This document shows positions 53,381-62,634 of a DNA stretch of 64,000 nt, one piece after another. The stretch spans positions 40,715 through 104,714 of the forward strand of contig JAOUIH010000002.1 in assembly GCA_029884165.1 (NCBI GenBank). The letters run 5' to 3'. The first letter of the stretch is position 1. Each line of letters opens with the position of its first letter. The DNA comes from Gammaproteobacteria bacterium. GTDB lineage: Bacteria; Pseudomonadota; Gammaproteobacteria; Steroidobacterales; Woeseiaceae. The position numbers were made by a program, and so were the translations under genes. The notes under the pieces are model-generated. The model did not search any database, had not been told where the DNA came from, and worked only from the letters and a program-made list of their open reading frames with translations.

Positions 53381-55699
53381 AAAATAGGACGTCATCGTCG
53401 AGTACATGTGCAACTCGGTGCCATCACCCTCGCGTATGGCATGCGTGCGATTCGGGTAGGACATGAAGTCGAACGGCTTGTTCAGTCGCACGAGCTCGTT
53501 GATCAGTCGCTCGCTCGCCTGGTAGTGGACGTTGTCGTCGCCCGTCCCGTGGATCAGCAGCAGCTTGCCCTCGAGCTTCGCCGCGTGCGTGATCGGTGAC
53601 GCCTCGGTGTAGCCGTCCGCGTACTCCTCGAGCAAGCCCGAATAGCGTTCCTGGTAGATCGCGTCGTACAGCCTCTGGTCCGTAACCGGCGCACGTGAAA
53701 TTCCGACCTCGTACTGGTCCGGATAACGGAACAGCATGTTGAGTGTCATCGAGCCGCCGCCGGAGTGGCCCCATATCCCGGTGCGCGCCGGATCGATCCA
53801 GGACCAGCGCTCCTGCATCGCCTGCAGCGCGTCCGCCTGGTCGCGCGACGCGAGGACGCCGATCGCTCCGTACACCGACTTGCGCCACTCCCGGCCACGC
53901 GGCGAGCGCGTGCCGCGATTGTCCACCGATGCAACCACGAAGCCGCGCTGCGACAGCAGCAGGTGCCACAAATGCCGGTTGCCGCCCCACATGTCCCTGA
54001 CCGTCTGGCCGGCAACTTCGCCGTACACATAGTTGACGACCGGGTAGCGTTGGGACGGATCGAACCGCGGCGGACGGATGACGTAGCCGTCGAGCTCCAG
54101 CCCGTCGCGCGCGGCAACGCGGAAGAACTCGTGGTCGCCGAGCTCGAGCGACGCCAGCTTGTCGATCAGCGCCCGGTTGTCCTCCAGCACGTGCGTGACG
54201 CGATGCGCGGGCAGCGCGACCAGCCGGTACTGCGGCGGCTGCATGAACGAAGAATGCGTGTGTATCGCCCAGCGCGCTCCCGGCGCGACATCGTAGGAAT
54301 TCGTGCCGGCAAATTCATCGGGCGTGACCCGCTCCATGCCGCCGGAGCCGTCCAGGCGCGTGCGGTACAGGTAACGCTGGGTCGGATTTGCGGGCGAGGC
54401 GATGAAGTAGAGCCATCCTCCCGCATCATCGATCGATTCGAGTTCGACTATGTCGAATTCGCCGGGGGTCAAGTCGACGATCGTGGCGCCATCGCGTGAC
54501 ACGCGATGGATATGGCGCCAGCCGCTGCGCTCGCTGATCCAGGTGAACGCGTCAGCGCCCTCGATCCACTCGACGTCGACGAAGTCGTCCAGGAAGTGCA
54601 ACTCCTTCTCGGTGAAAAGCAACGCGGCCGCGCCGGTCTTCGCATCGACGTAGTAGACGTCGTTCGTATCCTGCTTGCGATTGACATGCTGGACGATCAG
54701 CTGCCCGCTGTTGTCCGCCCAGCCCATCCGCGGTATGTACGTGTTGCGCGGATCGCCGGGCAGGCGCGCCCACGTGGTCGCGCCGCTCTCCAGGTCGACC
54801 ACGCCGACACGGGCGGCGGAAATCGTCTCACCGACCTTCGGGTAGGGGATGCGCGTGATCGTGGGGTACAGCTCGTCGGTGTTGTTGATGAGCAGGAAGT
54901 CTTTCACGCCACTGGTGTCGAATTGCCAGTACGCAATGCTCCGGCTGTCGGGGCTCCAGCGAAAACCGTCGCGGATCGAGAACTCTTCTTCGTAGGCCCA
55001 GGAAAAGCGCCCGTTGATGATCGACTCCGAATCGCGGGACGTGAGCCGCACGATGTCGCGGCTCACGAGGTCCTGTACGTAGATATCGTTGTCGCGCACC
55101 CAGGCGACCTTGCCGCCGTCGGGCGACAGCTTGGCGAACAGCATCGACGACGCCGCGGCACCCTCGCCGCCGAGCTGCCAGAGCTCGCCACTGTCGAAAT
55201 CCAGCAGCCAGTAATCGCCCCGGTCCTTTTCCCGCCAGACGCGCTCGGCATTCGTGTAGACCATGAGCTTGCTGCGATCTTCGGACCAGGCATAGTCGTC
55301 CACGCTGAGCGCCCGGTCGGCGCCCTCCGGCGTAAGCCGCGCGGCCGGGACGAGGATCCGCGATTCCAGCGTCTCCGGATCGTAGGAGACGATGTCCTTC
55401 GGGCCGTCGTCCTCGTCATCTTCCGCGTCGTCGTCCACCGGCTCCTCTTCCGGACCCCGATCTGCGCCCGCCGGGTCTTCCAGGACCGTGTAGCCGCTGC
55501 CGTCCTCGAGCCAGTGGACGCTCTTCGGCGATTCGGCGTCGTATGCCTTGTCCGCGAAGATCGCTTCATGGGTCAGCAGCCTGTCCTCCGGGATCGGCAA
55601 CGGCGAACGCCCATCGTCCGGCGGTCCCTGGCAGGCCATGAGCATAAGGGCGGCAAGGGCCGGCGGCAGGCTGCGGCAGAGTTTGCGGATCATCGTCAT
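53360..55699 (-). CDS. Dipeptidyl peptidase IV-like S9 peptidase lipoprotein
   Basis: 779 residues from ATG 55699, with GGAAC 6-7 nt upstream. The lipobox LMLMAC gives a lipidated Cys near residue 20, so it is membrane-anchored facing the periplasm or outside. An 8-bladed-propeller-type N-terminal domain (about 30-540) contains FSWAYEEEF-like glutamate motif and precedes the alpha/beta-hydrolase domain with S646 (GHSGGGS), D721 (HGTGDDNVH) and H753 (RTHAI). The S-D-H spacing (75 and 32) fits DPP-IV. It should remove N-terminal dipeptides. It is convergent with the propeller protein. Confidence 0.93.
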   Translation of the reverse strand: MTMIRKLCRSLPPALAALMLMACQGPPDDGRSPLPIPEDRLLTHEAIFADKAYDAESPKSVHWLEDGSGYTVLEDPAGADRGPEEEPVDDDAEDDEDDGPKDIVSYDPETLESRILVPAARLTPEGADRALSVDDYAWSEDRSKLMVYTNAERVWREKDRGDYWLLDFDSGELWQLGGEGAAASSMLFAKLSPDGGKVAWVRDNDIYVQDLVSRDIVRLTSRDSESIINGRFSWAYEEEFSIRDGFRWSPDSRSIAYWQFDTSGVKDFLLINNTDELYPTITRIPYPKVGETISAARVGVVDLESGATTWARLPGDPRNTYIPRMGWADNSGQLIVQHVNRKQDTNDVYYVDAKTGAAALLFTEKELHFLDDFVDVEWIEGADAFTWISERSGWRHIHRVSRDGATIVDLTPGEFDIVELESIDDAGGWLYFIASPANPTQRYLYRTRLDGSGGMERVTPDEFAGTNSYDVAPGARWAIHTHSSFMQPPQYRLVALPAHRVTHVLEDNRALIDKLASLELGDHEFFRVAARDGLELDGYVIRPPRFDPSQRYPVVNYVYGEVAGQTVRDMWGGNRHLWHLLLSQRGFVVASVDNRGTRSPRGREWRKSVYGAIGVLASRDQADALQAMQERWSWIDPARTGIWGHSGGGSMTLNMLFRYPDQYEVGISRAPVTDQRLYDAIYQERYSGLLEEYADGYTEASPITHAAKLEGKLLLIHGTGDDNVHYQASERLINELVRLNKPFDFMSYPNRTHAIREGDGTELHMYSTMTSYFAGHLRP

Positions 55700-55865
55700 G
55701 TCGGTTCCGTCGCGTGCATCGGCAGGATGGGGCGCATTTTCCGCATGCCCGTCCGGGCCTGCAAGCTCGGCGGCAATCCTGCCTTCATGGTCATGCCTGC
55801 GACGTCGCTCCGTCATGGCGATCGGCTCGGGGTTTCGGTTACGGCCCCGGTAAAGCGTGAGGGTT

Positions 55866-55894
55866 CAAAAAAAGGGCCCGTCGAAGACGGGCCC
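55866..55894 (-). terminator. Rho-independent terminator of the second DUF5666 gene
   Basis: A perfect 9-bp GC-rich stem (55886-55894 with 55874-55882) closes a 3-nt GAA loop and is followed on the minus strand by TTTTTTTG (55873-55866). It lies 31 nt after the DUF5666 stop at 55925, clear and well formed. Confidence 0.88.
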
Positions 55895-55924
55895 AATACT
55901 CTCGGGATTGCGAGACACCTGAAA

Positions 55925-57358
55925 TTACTGGTTTTCGAGCTGCACTTCCTCGGCGAGGATCTGGCCATTGCTCAGCGTGCCCTTGGCCTCGACCAGCCGA
56001 TCCAGGGCCTGGCCGAAGAAAGTGCCGGCCGCGATCGCGCTCTCGTCCACGTCACGGAAGACGGTTGACACGCCGGGCGCGTTGGTCACGACGGTGACAC
56101 CGAGGATCGTGAATTGCGGATCCGCGACGGTCTCGACGAAGCCGCGCAGGGACACGTCATTGCGCGGGTCGTCGCGCTCGAGCTGTGTCGCGACGATTCC
56201 GCTCGAGTCCTCGTAGCCGCGAATCGCCACGTAATCACCGACGTTCACGTCAGCCAGGTCGAACTGGAGAACCCGCGCGTCGCTCTTGTCCTCGAACCGC
56301 GTCGCGATATTCACATTGACGACGACACCGAGCAGCGTCAGCGTGGTGGCCTGCACTTCCCCGACCGTCGCCTCGATCCTTATGTAGCTGCCCTGCTTGA
56401 ACTCGATCTTTTCCGCGACGAGCACGCCAGCGGTGTTGAGGTCGCCTTCGACCTCGACCTTGCGGTTGTCCGCCAGATCGCCGGCCACGCCGTTCTCATA
56501 GAGGGTCTGGCCGTTGGTCGTGACGGCTACGCCCTCGACCTCGAACTCCGTCGCGGCCATGAAGTTCGCGATGAAGCCCTCGACCTCGAAGCGGTCACCG
56601 GCATCCCCGGTCAGCTCGTTGCCTTTGAATTCGACCCGGGTCGCGAGGAGCTGGCCGGCGCCTCCCAGCTGGCTGCCCTTCGCCTCCACGGGCTGGCCGA
56701 CGGCGGGTGTGCCACCTGGGAAATCGGCGAGCATTGCCGCGCTGTAATCCACGACAAGGCTGTTCAGCTGGAACGTCGTCGCCGTCAGGTTGCTGATGGT
56801 GCCCGTGACCTCGAATTCACCGCCGGGTAGCTTGGGCTCGATACGGGTGGCGCTGATGCTGCCGTCCGTCCGGAAGAAGCCGGCGACTTCGACGATATCG
56901 CCGACCGAGAGGCCGAAGATCGATGCCGGACTGATGCTGTCGTCGAACGAAGTTGCGTCGTCGACGATCACCGTCTGGCCCAGCACGATTATCGTGCCGG
57001 CAGTCGAATCGATCGCCGTGATCGGGCCCTCGACCGCGTCGAAAAAAGCGATGCTGTCGGCGCTGCCGCTGGTTCCACTGGAGCCGAGCGTGCCTTTTAC
57101 GATGACGACGTCGCCGACCGCCAGGTCGGACTCCAGGCCGGGATTGTCATCGATCGTGATATCCGCGCCGTTGCTGTCGTAATGCACGCCGTTGACGATC
57201 ACGCTGCCGAAACCGGTAATCGTGCCCTTCGACACGACGCCCGCGACCGGCGTGGGCGTGCCACCGCCGTCGATACCGGCTACCTCGCCGCCACCCCCGC
57301 CGCCGCAGGCGGCGAGCAGGGCCATGCCGAACATGGCGATAAGTCTGGTCGAATTCAT
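55925..57358 (-). CDS. DUF5666-repeat lipoprotein, copy 2
   Basis: 477 residues from ATG 57358. The lipobox LLAAC (C18) is followed by a 6-Gly run and a PTP linker. As in copy 1, repeated small beta domains start with GTITGFGSVIVNG, GTISNLTATT, EGFIANF, EATVGEV and LRGFVET. The first domain aligns closely with copy 1, which supports a common origin. It likely sits in the outer membrane with a repetitive surface-exposed chain. It ends a three-gene unit with the DUF6502 gene and the micro-ORF and is closed by a strong terminator. Confidence 0.85.
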   Translation of the reverse strand: MNSTRLIAMFGMALLAACGGGGGGEVAGIDGGGTPTPVAGVVSKGTITGFGSVIVNGVHYDSNGADITIDDNPGLESDLAVGDVVIVKGTLGSSGTSGSADSIAFFDAVEGPITAIDSTAGTIIVLGQTVIVDDATSFDDSISPASIFGLSVGDIVEVAGFFRTDGSISATRIEPKLPGGEFEVTGTISNLTATTFQLNSLVVDYSAAMLADFPGGTPAVGQPVEAKGSQLGGAGQLLATRVEFKGNELTGDAGDRFEVEGFIANFMAATEFEVEGVAVTTNGQTLYENGVAGDLADNRKVEVEGDLNTAGVLVAEKIEFKQGSYIRIEATVGEVQATTLTLLGVVVNVNIATRFEDKSDARVLQFDLADVNVGDYVAIRGYEDSSGIVATQLERDDPRNDVSLRGFVETVADPQFTILGVTVVTNAPGVSTVFRDVDESAIAAGTFFGQALDRLVEAKGTLSNGQILAEEVQLENQ

Positions 57359-57434
57359 GGTCTTGTCCTCTCAGTACGATCTTGCAGTGACGACATGCGC
57401 CATGCCCAAGCGCAGTCCGGATCCCGGCCGCGGT

Positions 57435-57545
57435 TCAGCCGCTGCCAATAATGATGTTGCAGTCTTCGCCCCGGCACGCCGGCACGAGGTCACAATGCTG
57501 TTGGTTCGATGCCACGCAGGTCGGCTCGAAGCCAGAATTCTTCAT
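57435..57545 (-). CDS. 36-residue Cys-rich micro-ORF coupled to DUF6502 copy 2
   Basis: ATG 57545 overlaps the DUF6502 stop (ATGA), and the frame ends at 57435, leaving 76 nt to the DUF5666 start. The product has four Cys (C10, C18, C24, C29: PTCVASNQQHCDLVPACRG) and no hydrophobic segment. Four Cys in 36 residues could make two disulfides or bind a metal. I recognise no family. Copy 1 of the cassette has no such ORF, and coding by chance cannot be excluded, though the overlap supports translation. Confidence 0.5.
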   Translation of the reverse strand: MKNSGFEPTCVASNQQHCDLVPACRGEDCNIIIGSG

Positions 57546-58360
57546 GGCGATTTCCTCCGCGGTGCTTCCTCTTCTATCCAGTACGCGCCGAGACCAAGCC
57601 GCACCGCATCGCCGCTGTCTTCGGACGATTCGTGCTCGGTGAGCCATGCGTCGACGCGTTCCAGGAAGGCCTGGCCTTCCTGCTCGATGAATTTCCGGAA
57701 TTGGGGCACCGACCCGGCGGGCATGTGCGTATTCGTGGCGCGGCGCTCGAAGCGGCTCGGATCCACCGGGCCGCGATGCAGGTTGTAGGCGACCGTGTAC
57801 CCGAGATCGCCGACGACGCTGCCCGAGCGCAGCATCTGCTCGGGATCCATCAGCATCGGCATGTAGTAACGCGTTTTTGCAACCAGCCTGCCCTGTCTGT
57901 CCTCGCCGACGGCGCCCACGTGCTTCAGCTCTTTCAGCATCGTCGTCGCCGGCACGTCGCCGCTATAGCGGTCGCACAAGGACTCGAACGACGGGTTGCC
58001 GCCGGCGGCCGCCAGCGCCTTCGGCCTGCCGGCATCGTCGAGGTAATCGGCATCCTGGTGCCAGCCCGACAGCACGCGCGTCGCGTAATTCATCCGGCTG
58101 AATGTCGCCGGATCCTCCTGGCCCAGGAGTTCGCGCAGGCGGCGCACCTCGCGCCGGGTAAAACCCGTCAGGATCGATACCCTCGACACGTTCGTCGGCC
58201 GGCCGCGGATGCCGAAATCCTCGCTGGCGACCTCGACGTAGGTCGCCTTGCCGACCTCGGCCAGTTCCTTCCAGTTGACCCCGGCCCGCAACAGGATACG
58301 TGCGAGCGGCCGGAACATCAGCCGGAATGCCTGCAGTGCGGTGTTCTTCGAGTCGTCCAT
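57542..58360 (-). CDS. DUF6502-family protein, probable regulator, copy 2
   Basis: 272 residues from ATG 58360. It aligns with copy 1: RPLARILLRAGVNWKELAEV, FGIRGRPTNVSRVSILTGFTRREVRRLR and the C-terminal FIEQEGQAFLERVDAWLTEHE block plus RLGLGAYWIEEE. The helix-turn-helix-like middle of the N-terminal region is conserved. Probably a DNA-binding regulator, cytoplasmic; the function is not described. A promoter and palindrome just upstream suggest self-control and a leaderless mRNA. Confidence 0.75.
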   Translation of the reverse strand: MDDSKNTALQAFRLMFRPLARILLRAGVNWKELAEVGKATYVEVASEDFGIRGRPTNVSRVSILTGFTRREVRRLRELLGQEDPATFSRMNYATRVLSGWHQDADYLDDAGRPKALAAAGGNPSFESLCDRYSGDVPATTMLKELKHVGAVGEDRQGRLVAKTRYYMPMLMDPEQMLRSGSVVGDLGYTVAYNLHRGPVDPSRFERRATNTHMPAGSVPQFRKFIEQEGQAFLERVDAWLTEHESSEDSGDAVRLGLGAYWIEEEAPRRKSP

Positions 58361-58398
58361 AGGTGAGACAATTTATCTCAAATATGGATCTCCGTCAA
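58361..58398 (-). promoter_or_regulatory. Promoter and operator-like palindrome of DUF6502 copy 2
   Basis: On the minus strand, -35 TTGACG (58398-58393) is separated by 17 nt from -10 TAAATT (58375-58370). The ATG starts 10 nt after the -10, so transcription would begin at or just before it, giving a leaderless mRNA; no ribosome site is visible. A palindrome TGAGA-N7-TCTCA (58364-58380) overlaps the -10, a typical repressor position. Confidence 0.55.
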
Positions 58399-58490
58399 GA
58401 CAGACCTGCCGTCGACACCCTGCCGACCTTCAAGTCACTGATTTTTTGACCTTTCTGCTTTGTGCGGGCGGCGGCAGGCGCCGCCGGGCG

Positions 58491-58907
58491 TCAGCGGTCC
58501 ACGCTGATCATCGGGTCGATCGTGCCGTAACCGGGCACCGAAATGTCGTAGAAGTACGTGCCTTCCGCATCGGCAGGCGCCCGGACCTCGAAGCTCCCGT
58601 CCAGCGCCGTGGATCCGCTGAGCCAGCTGGCGGGCGTGATGGGCTTGGATTCGACATCGACCCGTACACTGTTCGGATTGCCGACCACCTTGAACCGGAT
58701 CGTGTCGCCCGGCCTGACGCAGAGGCGCGGTGGATTCACCCCGAAGTCGTCCCTGGTGACGTTGATCGTGACGGTCCGCGGCGCATTCCCCTGGCCGCAC
58801 TGCGGACGCACGTCGGCGTAACCCGCCAGCCCCGGCCCGCCGGGCTGCGCCGCGCAACCGCAGATGGCGGCGGCGGCGAGTGCCGAAATCGAGATCTCGT
58901 AACGCAT
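58491..58907 (-). CDS. Cupredoxin-like lipoprotein
   Basis: 138 residues from ATG 58907 with AGGGGGAAAG upstream. The lipobox AAICGC puts the lipidated Cys near residue 18. The remaining residues form a beta-rich domain like small cupredoxins (VTINVTRDDFGVNPPRLCVRPGDTIRFKVV and GTYFYDISVPGYGTIDPMISV). The type-1 copper ligand set (Cys-X-His-Met) is not visible, so copper binding is unlikely. Role unknown. Confidence 0.7.
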   Translation of the reverse strand: MRYEISISALAAAAICGCAAQPGGPGLAGYADVRPQCGQGNAPRTVTINVTRDDFGVNPPRLCVRPGDTIRFKVVGNPNSVRVDVESKPITPASWLSGSTALDGSFEVRAPADAEGTYFYDISVPGYGTIDPMISVDR

Positions 58908-58939
58908 GGTCTTTCCCCCTGTTTTGTCGCTCGCCGTGA

Positions 58940-61291
58940 TCAACGAGCGTTCGTGAATAGTGACTGGAATTCGGGCGTTTCCCGCAATTCGCGCAAGTAG
59001 GGTTCTGCCAGCAGCAGGCGCGGCGGATAACCGGCCTCGAGCGCCGATCGAAATGCGGATACCGCCTCCGCGTGCCGGCCCTGGCGGCTGAGTATCAGGC
59101 CGAGATAATAGTGACCGTAGGGATTCGTCGGTGACAGCTCGAGCGCCCGGCCGATCGACTCGGCCGCTGCCGCACCGTCTCCGAGCATCTGCCTCGCCCA
59201 CGCGAGCGAGTACAGGCTGTCGATATCGCCCGCATCGACCGCGAGCCTTGTTTGTGCAAGTTCCGCCGCCCGGGCAAACGCCTCGGACGCCTCGTCGCGG
59301 CGACCGGCGAAATACAGCGTGTCGGCGAGATTGACCCAGCGCGGTGAGTCGCCCGGAGCGGCGTCTACGGCCCGGCGATGCAGGTCGGCGGACCGCAGGT
59401 ACTCCCCCAGGAAGTAATGAATGGCGCCGAGATTCGAGTAATTGGTCGCCGATTCCTCCAGCACGAGAGCCTGCTCCAGTACCGCCCTGCCGCGTTCGAA
59501 TTCGCCGGCCATGATCAGCGCTGCGCCTTCATTCTGGCGCGCGGTGAAATTGCCCGGATCGAGGAATACGATCGCGCCAAATGCCTCGGCAGCTTCCGCA
59601 TACCTGCCGAGGCCGAAGTGAAAAGCCCCGAGGCTGTTCAGCGACCTCCAGTTGCCGGGCTGCGCGTCTATGGCACGTCGAAACTGCGCTTCGGCGGCAT
59701 CGAAGTCCTGCTTTCGATTCAGAACCCACGCGAGTCCGGTGATCGCCTCGGCATCGCTCGGACTTATGGCGATGGCCTTTTCGTAGGACAGGGCCGCCTG
59801 GCCCAGTCGCCCGCTGATTTCGTGCAGGTGCCCGATGGCGGTGTGCACCATATGCAGATTCGGATTCCGGTTGAGCGCGGTCGCGCAGGCCTGTTCGGCA
59901 GCGGCCAGGTCCCCCGGGTCGTTGCTGAGGTCGAAGCGTATTACCTGAGCCGAGCATGTGCCTGCGTGAGCCGCTGCGTAGTCGGGATCGAGCCCGAGCG
60001 CCTGGCTGAAATAGTCGATAGCCGCGTCCGGGCTGCCCGGCTTGCGGGGCTGGTCCAGGATGTCCTTGCCCTTGCGATACAGCACATAGGCGTCCACATC
60101 CGTTTCGTCGTAGCTGGCGGCCAGCATCGATCGGGTTTCGGCCGGCAGCGCAACGCGCAGGTTCGCGACGACGAGATCGGTCACGTCCTTCTGGACGTCC
60201 ATGAAGTCCTCCAGCTCCCGATCGAAGCTGCGCGATACCAAGTGAAAACCGGTCAGGGAATCGATGAGCTGGACCACGACACGCAGTCGGTCGCCTTCCA
60301 GCCGGACGCTGCCCTCCAGGAAGTATGCGACCCGCAGCCGGCGGCGCACGTCCTGCGAGGGCGTGTTCGGCTCGAGCGACCAGCAGTCGCCCCGGGATGC
60401 GACGGCAAGACCCGGGATCATCGCGAGGCGGTTGATGACGTCCTCCGCGAGCCCGTGGGCGAATACCTGCGTCCGTTCGCCGCCGTCGATATTGAAAAAC
60501 GGCAGCACGCCGACGGAATTGGCCTGCACGGGCAGGATGTCCGGTGCCTCCTGGTCGATCGAGGTGGCCGGCGGCGTTTCGTCGGGCAGGCCGATGTACC
60601 GGTCATACGCGAATACGAGCAGGCCGGCGATTCCCAGCGATGCGACGATGGACACGTAGCTTCGCCCGAAGCGCCGCCGGCGAGACAGCTCGGAGCCGTC
60701 GTCGAGCACGGCCGAACCGCGGCGAAATTCGACGAACCACGACAGGGCCAGCGCGATCGGGAATCCGGCGATGACCAGCACCGTGACGAAAGTGCCGGCC
60801 CAGCGCGGCAACAGCAGCTGGTCGAAGACGACGTCGGCGACCTGGATGATCAGCCAGCCGAGCACGAGGTAGGCTATCGCAGTCTCGAACACGCCGCGTC
60901 GTTGCAGGTTCTCGATCAGGCCCGCCGATGCAGCGGCGGCATCGCTCGACACACGCTCGTCGGTAATCGGAACCGGTTCGACGACGAGTCGGTAACCCGT
61001 CCGCGGCAAAGTCTGGATGTAGCGCGGCTCGTGCGCATCATCGCCGAGCGCCCGGCGCAGCTCGCCGACTGCATGGTTCAGCGACTCGTCTTTGCCCTTG
61101 CCCTCGCCCCAGACATCGGCGAGCAGTTCCTCGCGGGCAACGACCTGGCCGTGATCGCGGGCGAGGCGCAGCAGGACCTCGGCCGCATGCGGCGGAAGGT
61201 GCACGTCGCCGCCGGGACCGCGCACGCGCCCGGCCAGGGGTTCGATACGCAATTCCCCGAGTGTGAATCCCTGCAAAAGATCAGCGTTCAC
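58940..61291 (-). CDS. CadC-like wHTH / membrane / TPR regulator
   Basis: 783 residues from GTG 61291, with GGAG 8 nt upstream; the much longer frame to 62764 is not supported. Residues 8-103 are a Trans_reg_C winged helix (DESLNHAVGELRRALGDD and RYIQTLPRTGYRLV), followed by three membrane segments (about 135-152, 164-187, 210-228), a TolB-like domain (about 250-375) and many TPR repeats (about 390-760, e.g. AIDYFSQALGLDPDYAAAHAG). It probably binds DNA from the membrane. It is divergent from the methionine-salvage operon. Confidence 0.85.
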   Translation of the reverse strand: MNADLLQGFTLGELRIEPLAGRVRGPGGDVHLPPHAAEVLLRLARDHGQVVAREELLADVWGEGKGKDESLNHAVGELRRALGDDAHEPRYIQTLPRTGYRLVVEPVPITDERVSSDAAAASAGLIENLQRRGVFETAIAYLVLGWLIIQVADVVFDQLLLPRWAGTFVTVLVIAGFPIALALSWFVEFRRGSAVLDDGSELSRRRRFGRSYVSIVASLGIAGLLVFAYDRYIGLPDETPPATSIDQEAPDILPVQANSVGVLPFFNIDGGERTQVFAHGLAEDVINRLAMIPGLAVASRGDCWSLEPNTPSQDVRRRLRVAYFLEGSVRLEGDRLRVVVQLIDSLTGFHLVSRSFDRELEDFMDVQKDVTDLVVANLRVALPAETRSMLAASYDETDVDAYVLYRKGKDILDQPRKPGSPDAAIDYFSQALGLDPDYAAAHAGTCSAQVIRFDLSNDPGDLAAAEQACATALNRNPNLHMVHTAIGHLHEISGRLGQAALSYEKAIAISPSDAEAITGLAWVLNRKQDFDAAEAQFRRAIDAQPGNWRSLNSLGAFHFGLGRYAEAAEAFGAIVFLDPGNFTARQNEGAALIMAGEFERGRAVLEQALVLEESATNYSNLGAIHYFLGEYLRSADLHRRAVDAAPGDSPRWVNLADTLYFAGRRDEASEAFARAAELAQTRLAVDAGDIDSLYSLAWARQMLGDGAAAAESIGRALELSPTNPYGHYYLGLILSRQGRHAEAVSAFRSALEAGYPPRLLLAEPYLRELRETPEFQSLFTNAR

Positions 61292-61441
61292 ACTGATCGC
61301 TCCGCTCCCATCGGATGCACGAAGGATAGCACCCCGCGCCGGGGCCGGATAAAGTGTGCGCTCGCCGCGTGCCGGGCCGATTATAGCACCGGCCTGCAAG
61401 GCGCCCGGCCGCAGGCCGGGCCGCGACAGTGAGGTAACCCA
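61292..61441. promoter_or_regulatory. Divergent promoter region: TPR regulator / methionine salvage
   Basis: 150 nt separate the regulator from the aminotransferase gene. No clear promoter elements or riboswitch (SAM-type) were recognised by eye. GAGGTAAC lies just before the aminotransferase ATG. Confidence 0.35.
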
Positions 61442-62605
61442 GTGATGCTGCTGCCCGAGTTCCGCCTCGAAACCTACTTCTCGCGCTGGGAATTCAGCGC
61501 GAAGTACATTTTGTGCGGTTCCGACATCGAAACGCTCTCGCTTCAGGAGCTGCTGGCACTCGCGAGCGACGAGGACCGCGAGCGCTGGGACAAGCTGCGG
61601 CTCGGTTACGTGGAGACCTTCGGCACGCCGGCCCTGCGCCAGGCGATCGCGGAAACCTACGAGTCCATTTCGGCCGGCGAGGTGCTCGCTTTCGCCGGCG
61701 CCGAGGAAGGCCTGTTCGCGGCGATGCATGCCGTCCTGGAGCCGGACGATCACGCGATAGTCATCGTGCCGAACTACCAGTCCGCGGAAACCCTGCCCGC
61801 ATCGATTTGCGCCGTGACCGGGATTGCGCTCGCTGCCGACGACGACTGGAACCTGGACCTCGACGAGCTGCGCGCTGCGATCCGTCCGAACACTCGACTG
61901 ATCTCGATCAATTTCCCGCACAATCCGACCGGCAAGATCATTGCCCGCGACCAGTTCAACGAGCTGGTCGGGATGGCCCGGGAGCACGACCTGTACCTGT
62001 TCAGCGACGAAGTCTACCGGCTGACCGAGCGCGACCCGGCGAAACGATTGCCGCAGGCGGCCGATGTCTACGAAAAAGGCCTGTCGTTGAACGTGCTGTC
62101 CAAGGCATACGGACTGGCCGGACTGCGGATCGGCTGGATCGCGAGCCGGGACACGGCACTGCTCGGCAAAATGGAGCGCATCAAGCACTACCTGTCGATC
62201 TGCAATTCCGCGCCGGGGGAGGCACTCGCCGTTATCGCATTGCATGCACGGCACGAAATACTCGAGCGCAACCGGGCGCTCGTCGACTCGAACCTCGAGC
62301 GGCTGGGTGCGTTCTTCGGGCGCCACCGGGACCTGTTCGACTGGCGGGTTCCGGACGGCGGGTCGATCGGGTTTCCACGCTACCGCGGCGCGGACGGCGT
62401 GGACGCATTCTGCGAGCGGCTCGTCCAGCAGACCGGCGTTCTGCTGTTGCCGGGCAGCGTGTATCGCTCGCCACTGGCGGCAACGCCGGAGGACCACTTC
62501 CGCATCGGCTACGGGCGCCGCAACATGCCGGACGCCCTGGAGGTGCTGGAGCGATTTCTTGCCGGCGAGAAGGGCGGCCGGGCCGACAGGATCGTGCAGC
62601 GCTGA
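61442..62605 (+). CDS. PLP aminotransferase, fold type I, in the methionine-salvage operon (probable MtnE role)
   Basis: 387 residues from ATG 61442 (a second ATG directly follows), with GAGG about 8 nt upstream. Aminotransferase class I/II features: FGTPALRQAIAETY, NPTG motif (FPHNPTGKII), FSDEVYR with the conserved Asp, PLP lysine in SKAYGLAGLRIGW and a C-terminal FRIGYGRRN arginine for the substrate carboxylate. Its place directly before mtnB, mtnD and mtnC fits the last step of methionine salvage, the transamination of ketomethylthiobutyrate; this is inference from context, because the class has broad specificity. Confidence 0.8.
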   Translation: MMLLPEFRLETYFSRWEFSAKYILCGSDIETLSLQELLALASDEDRERWDKLRLGYVETFGTPALRQAIAETYESISAGEVLAFAGAEEGLFAAMHAVLEPDDHAIVIVPNYQSAETLPASICAVTGIALAADDDWNLDLDELRAAIRPNTRLISINFPHNPTGKIIARDQFNELVGMAREHDLYLFSDEVYRLTERDPAKRLPQAADVYEKGLSLNVLSKAYGLAGLRIGWIASRDTALLGKMERIKHYLSICNSAPGEALAVIALHARHEILERNRALVDSNLERLGAFFGRHRDLFDWRVPDGGSIGFPRYRGADGVDAFCERLVQQTGVLLLPGSVYRSPLAATPEDHFRIGYGRRNMPDALEVLERFLAGEKGGRADRIVQR

Positions 62606-62634
62606 GCAGGAGGCGCCGCGACGACGGGGCCGGT

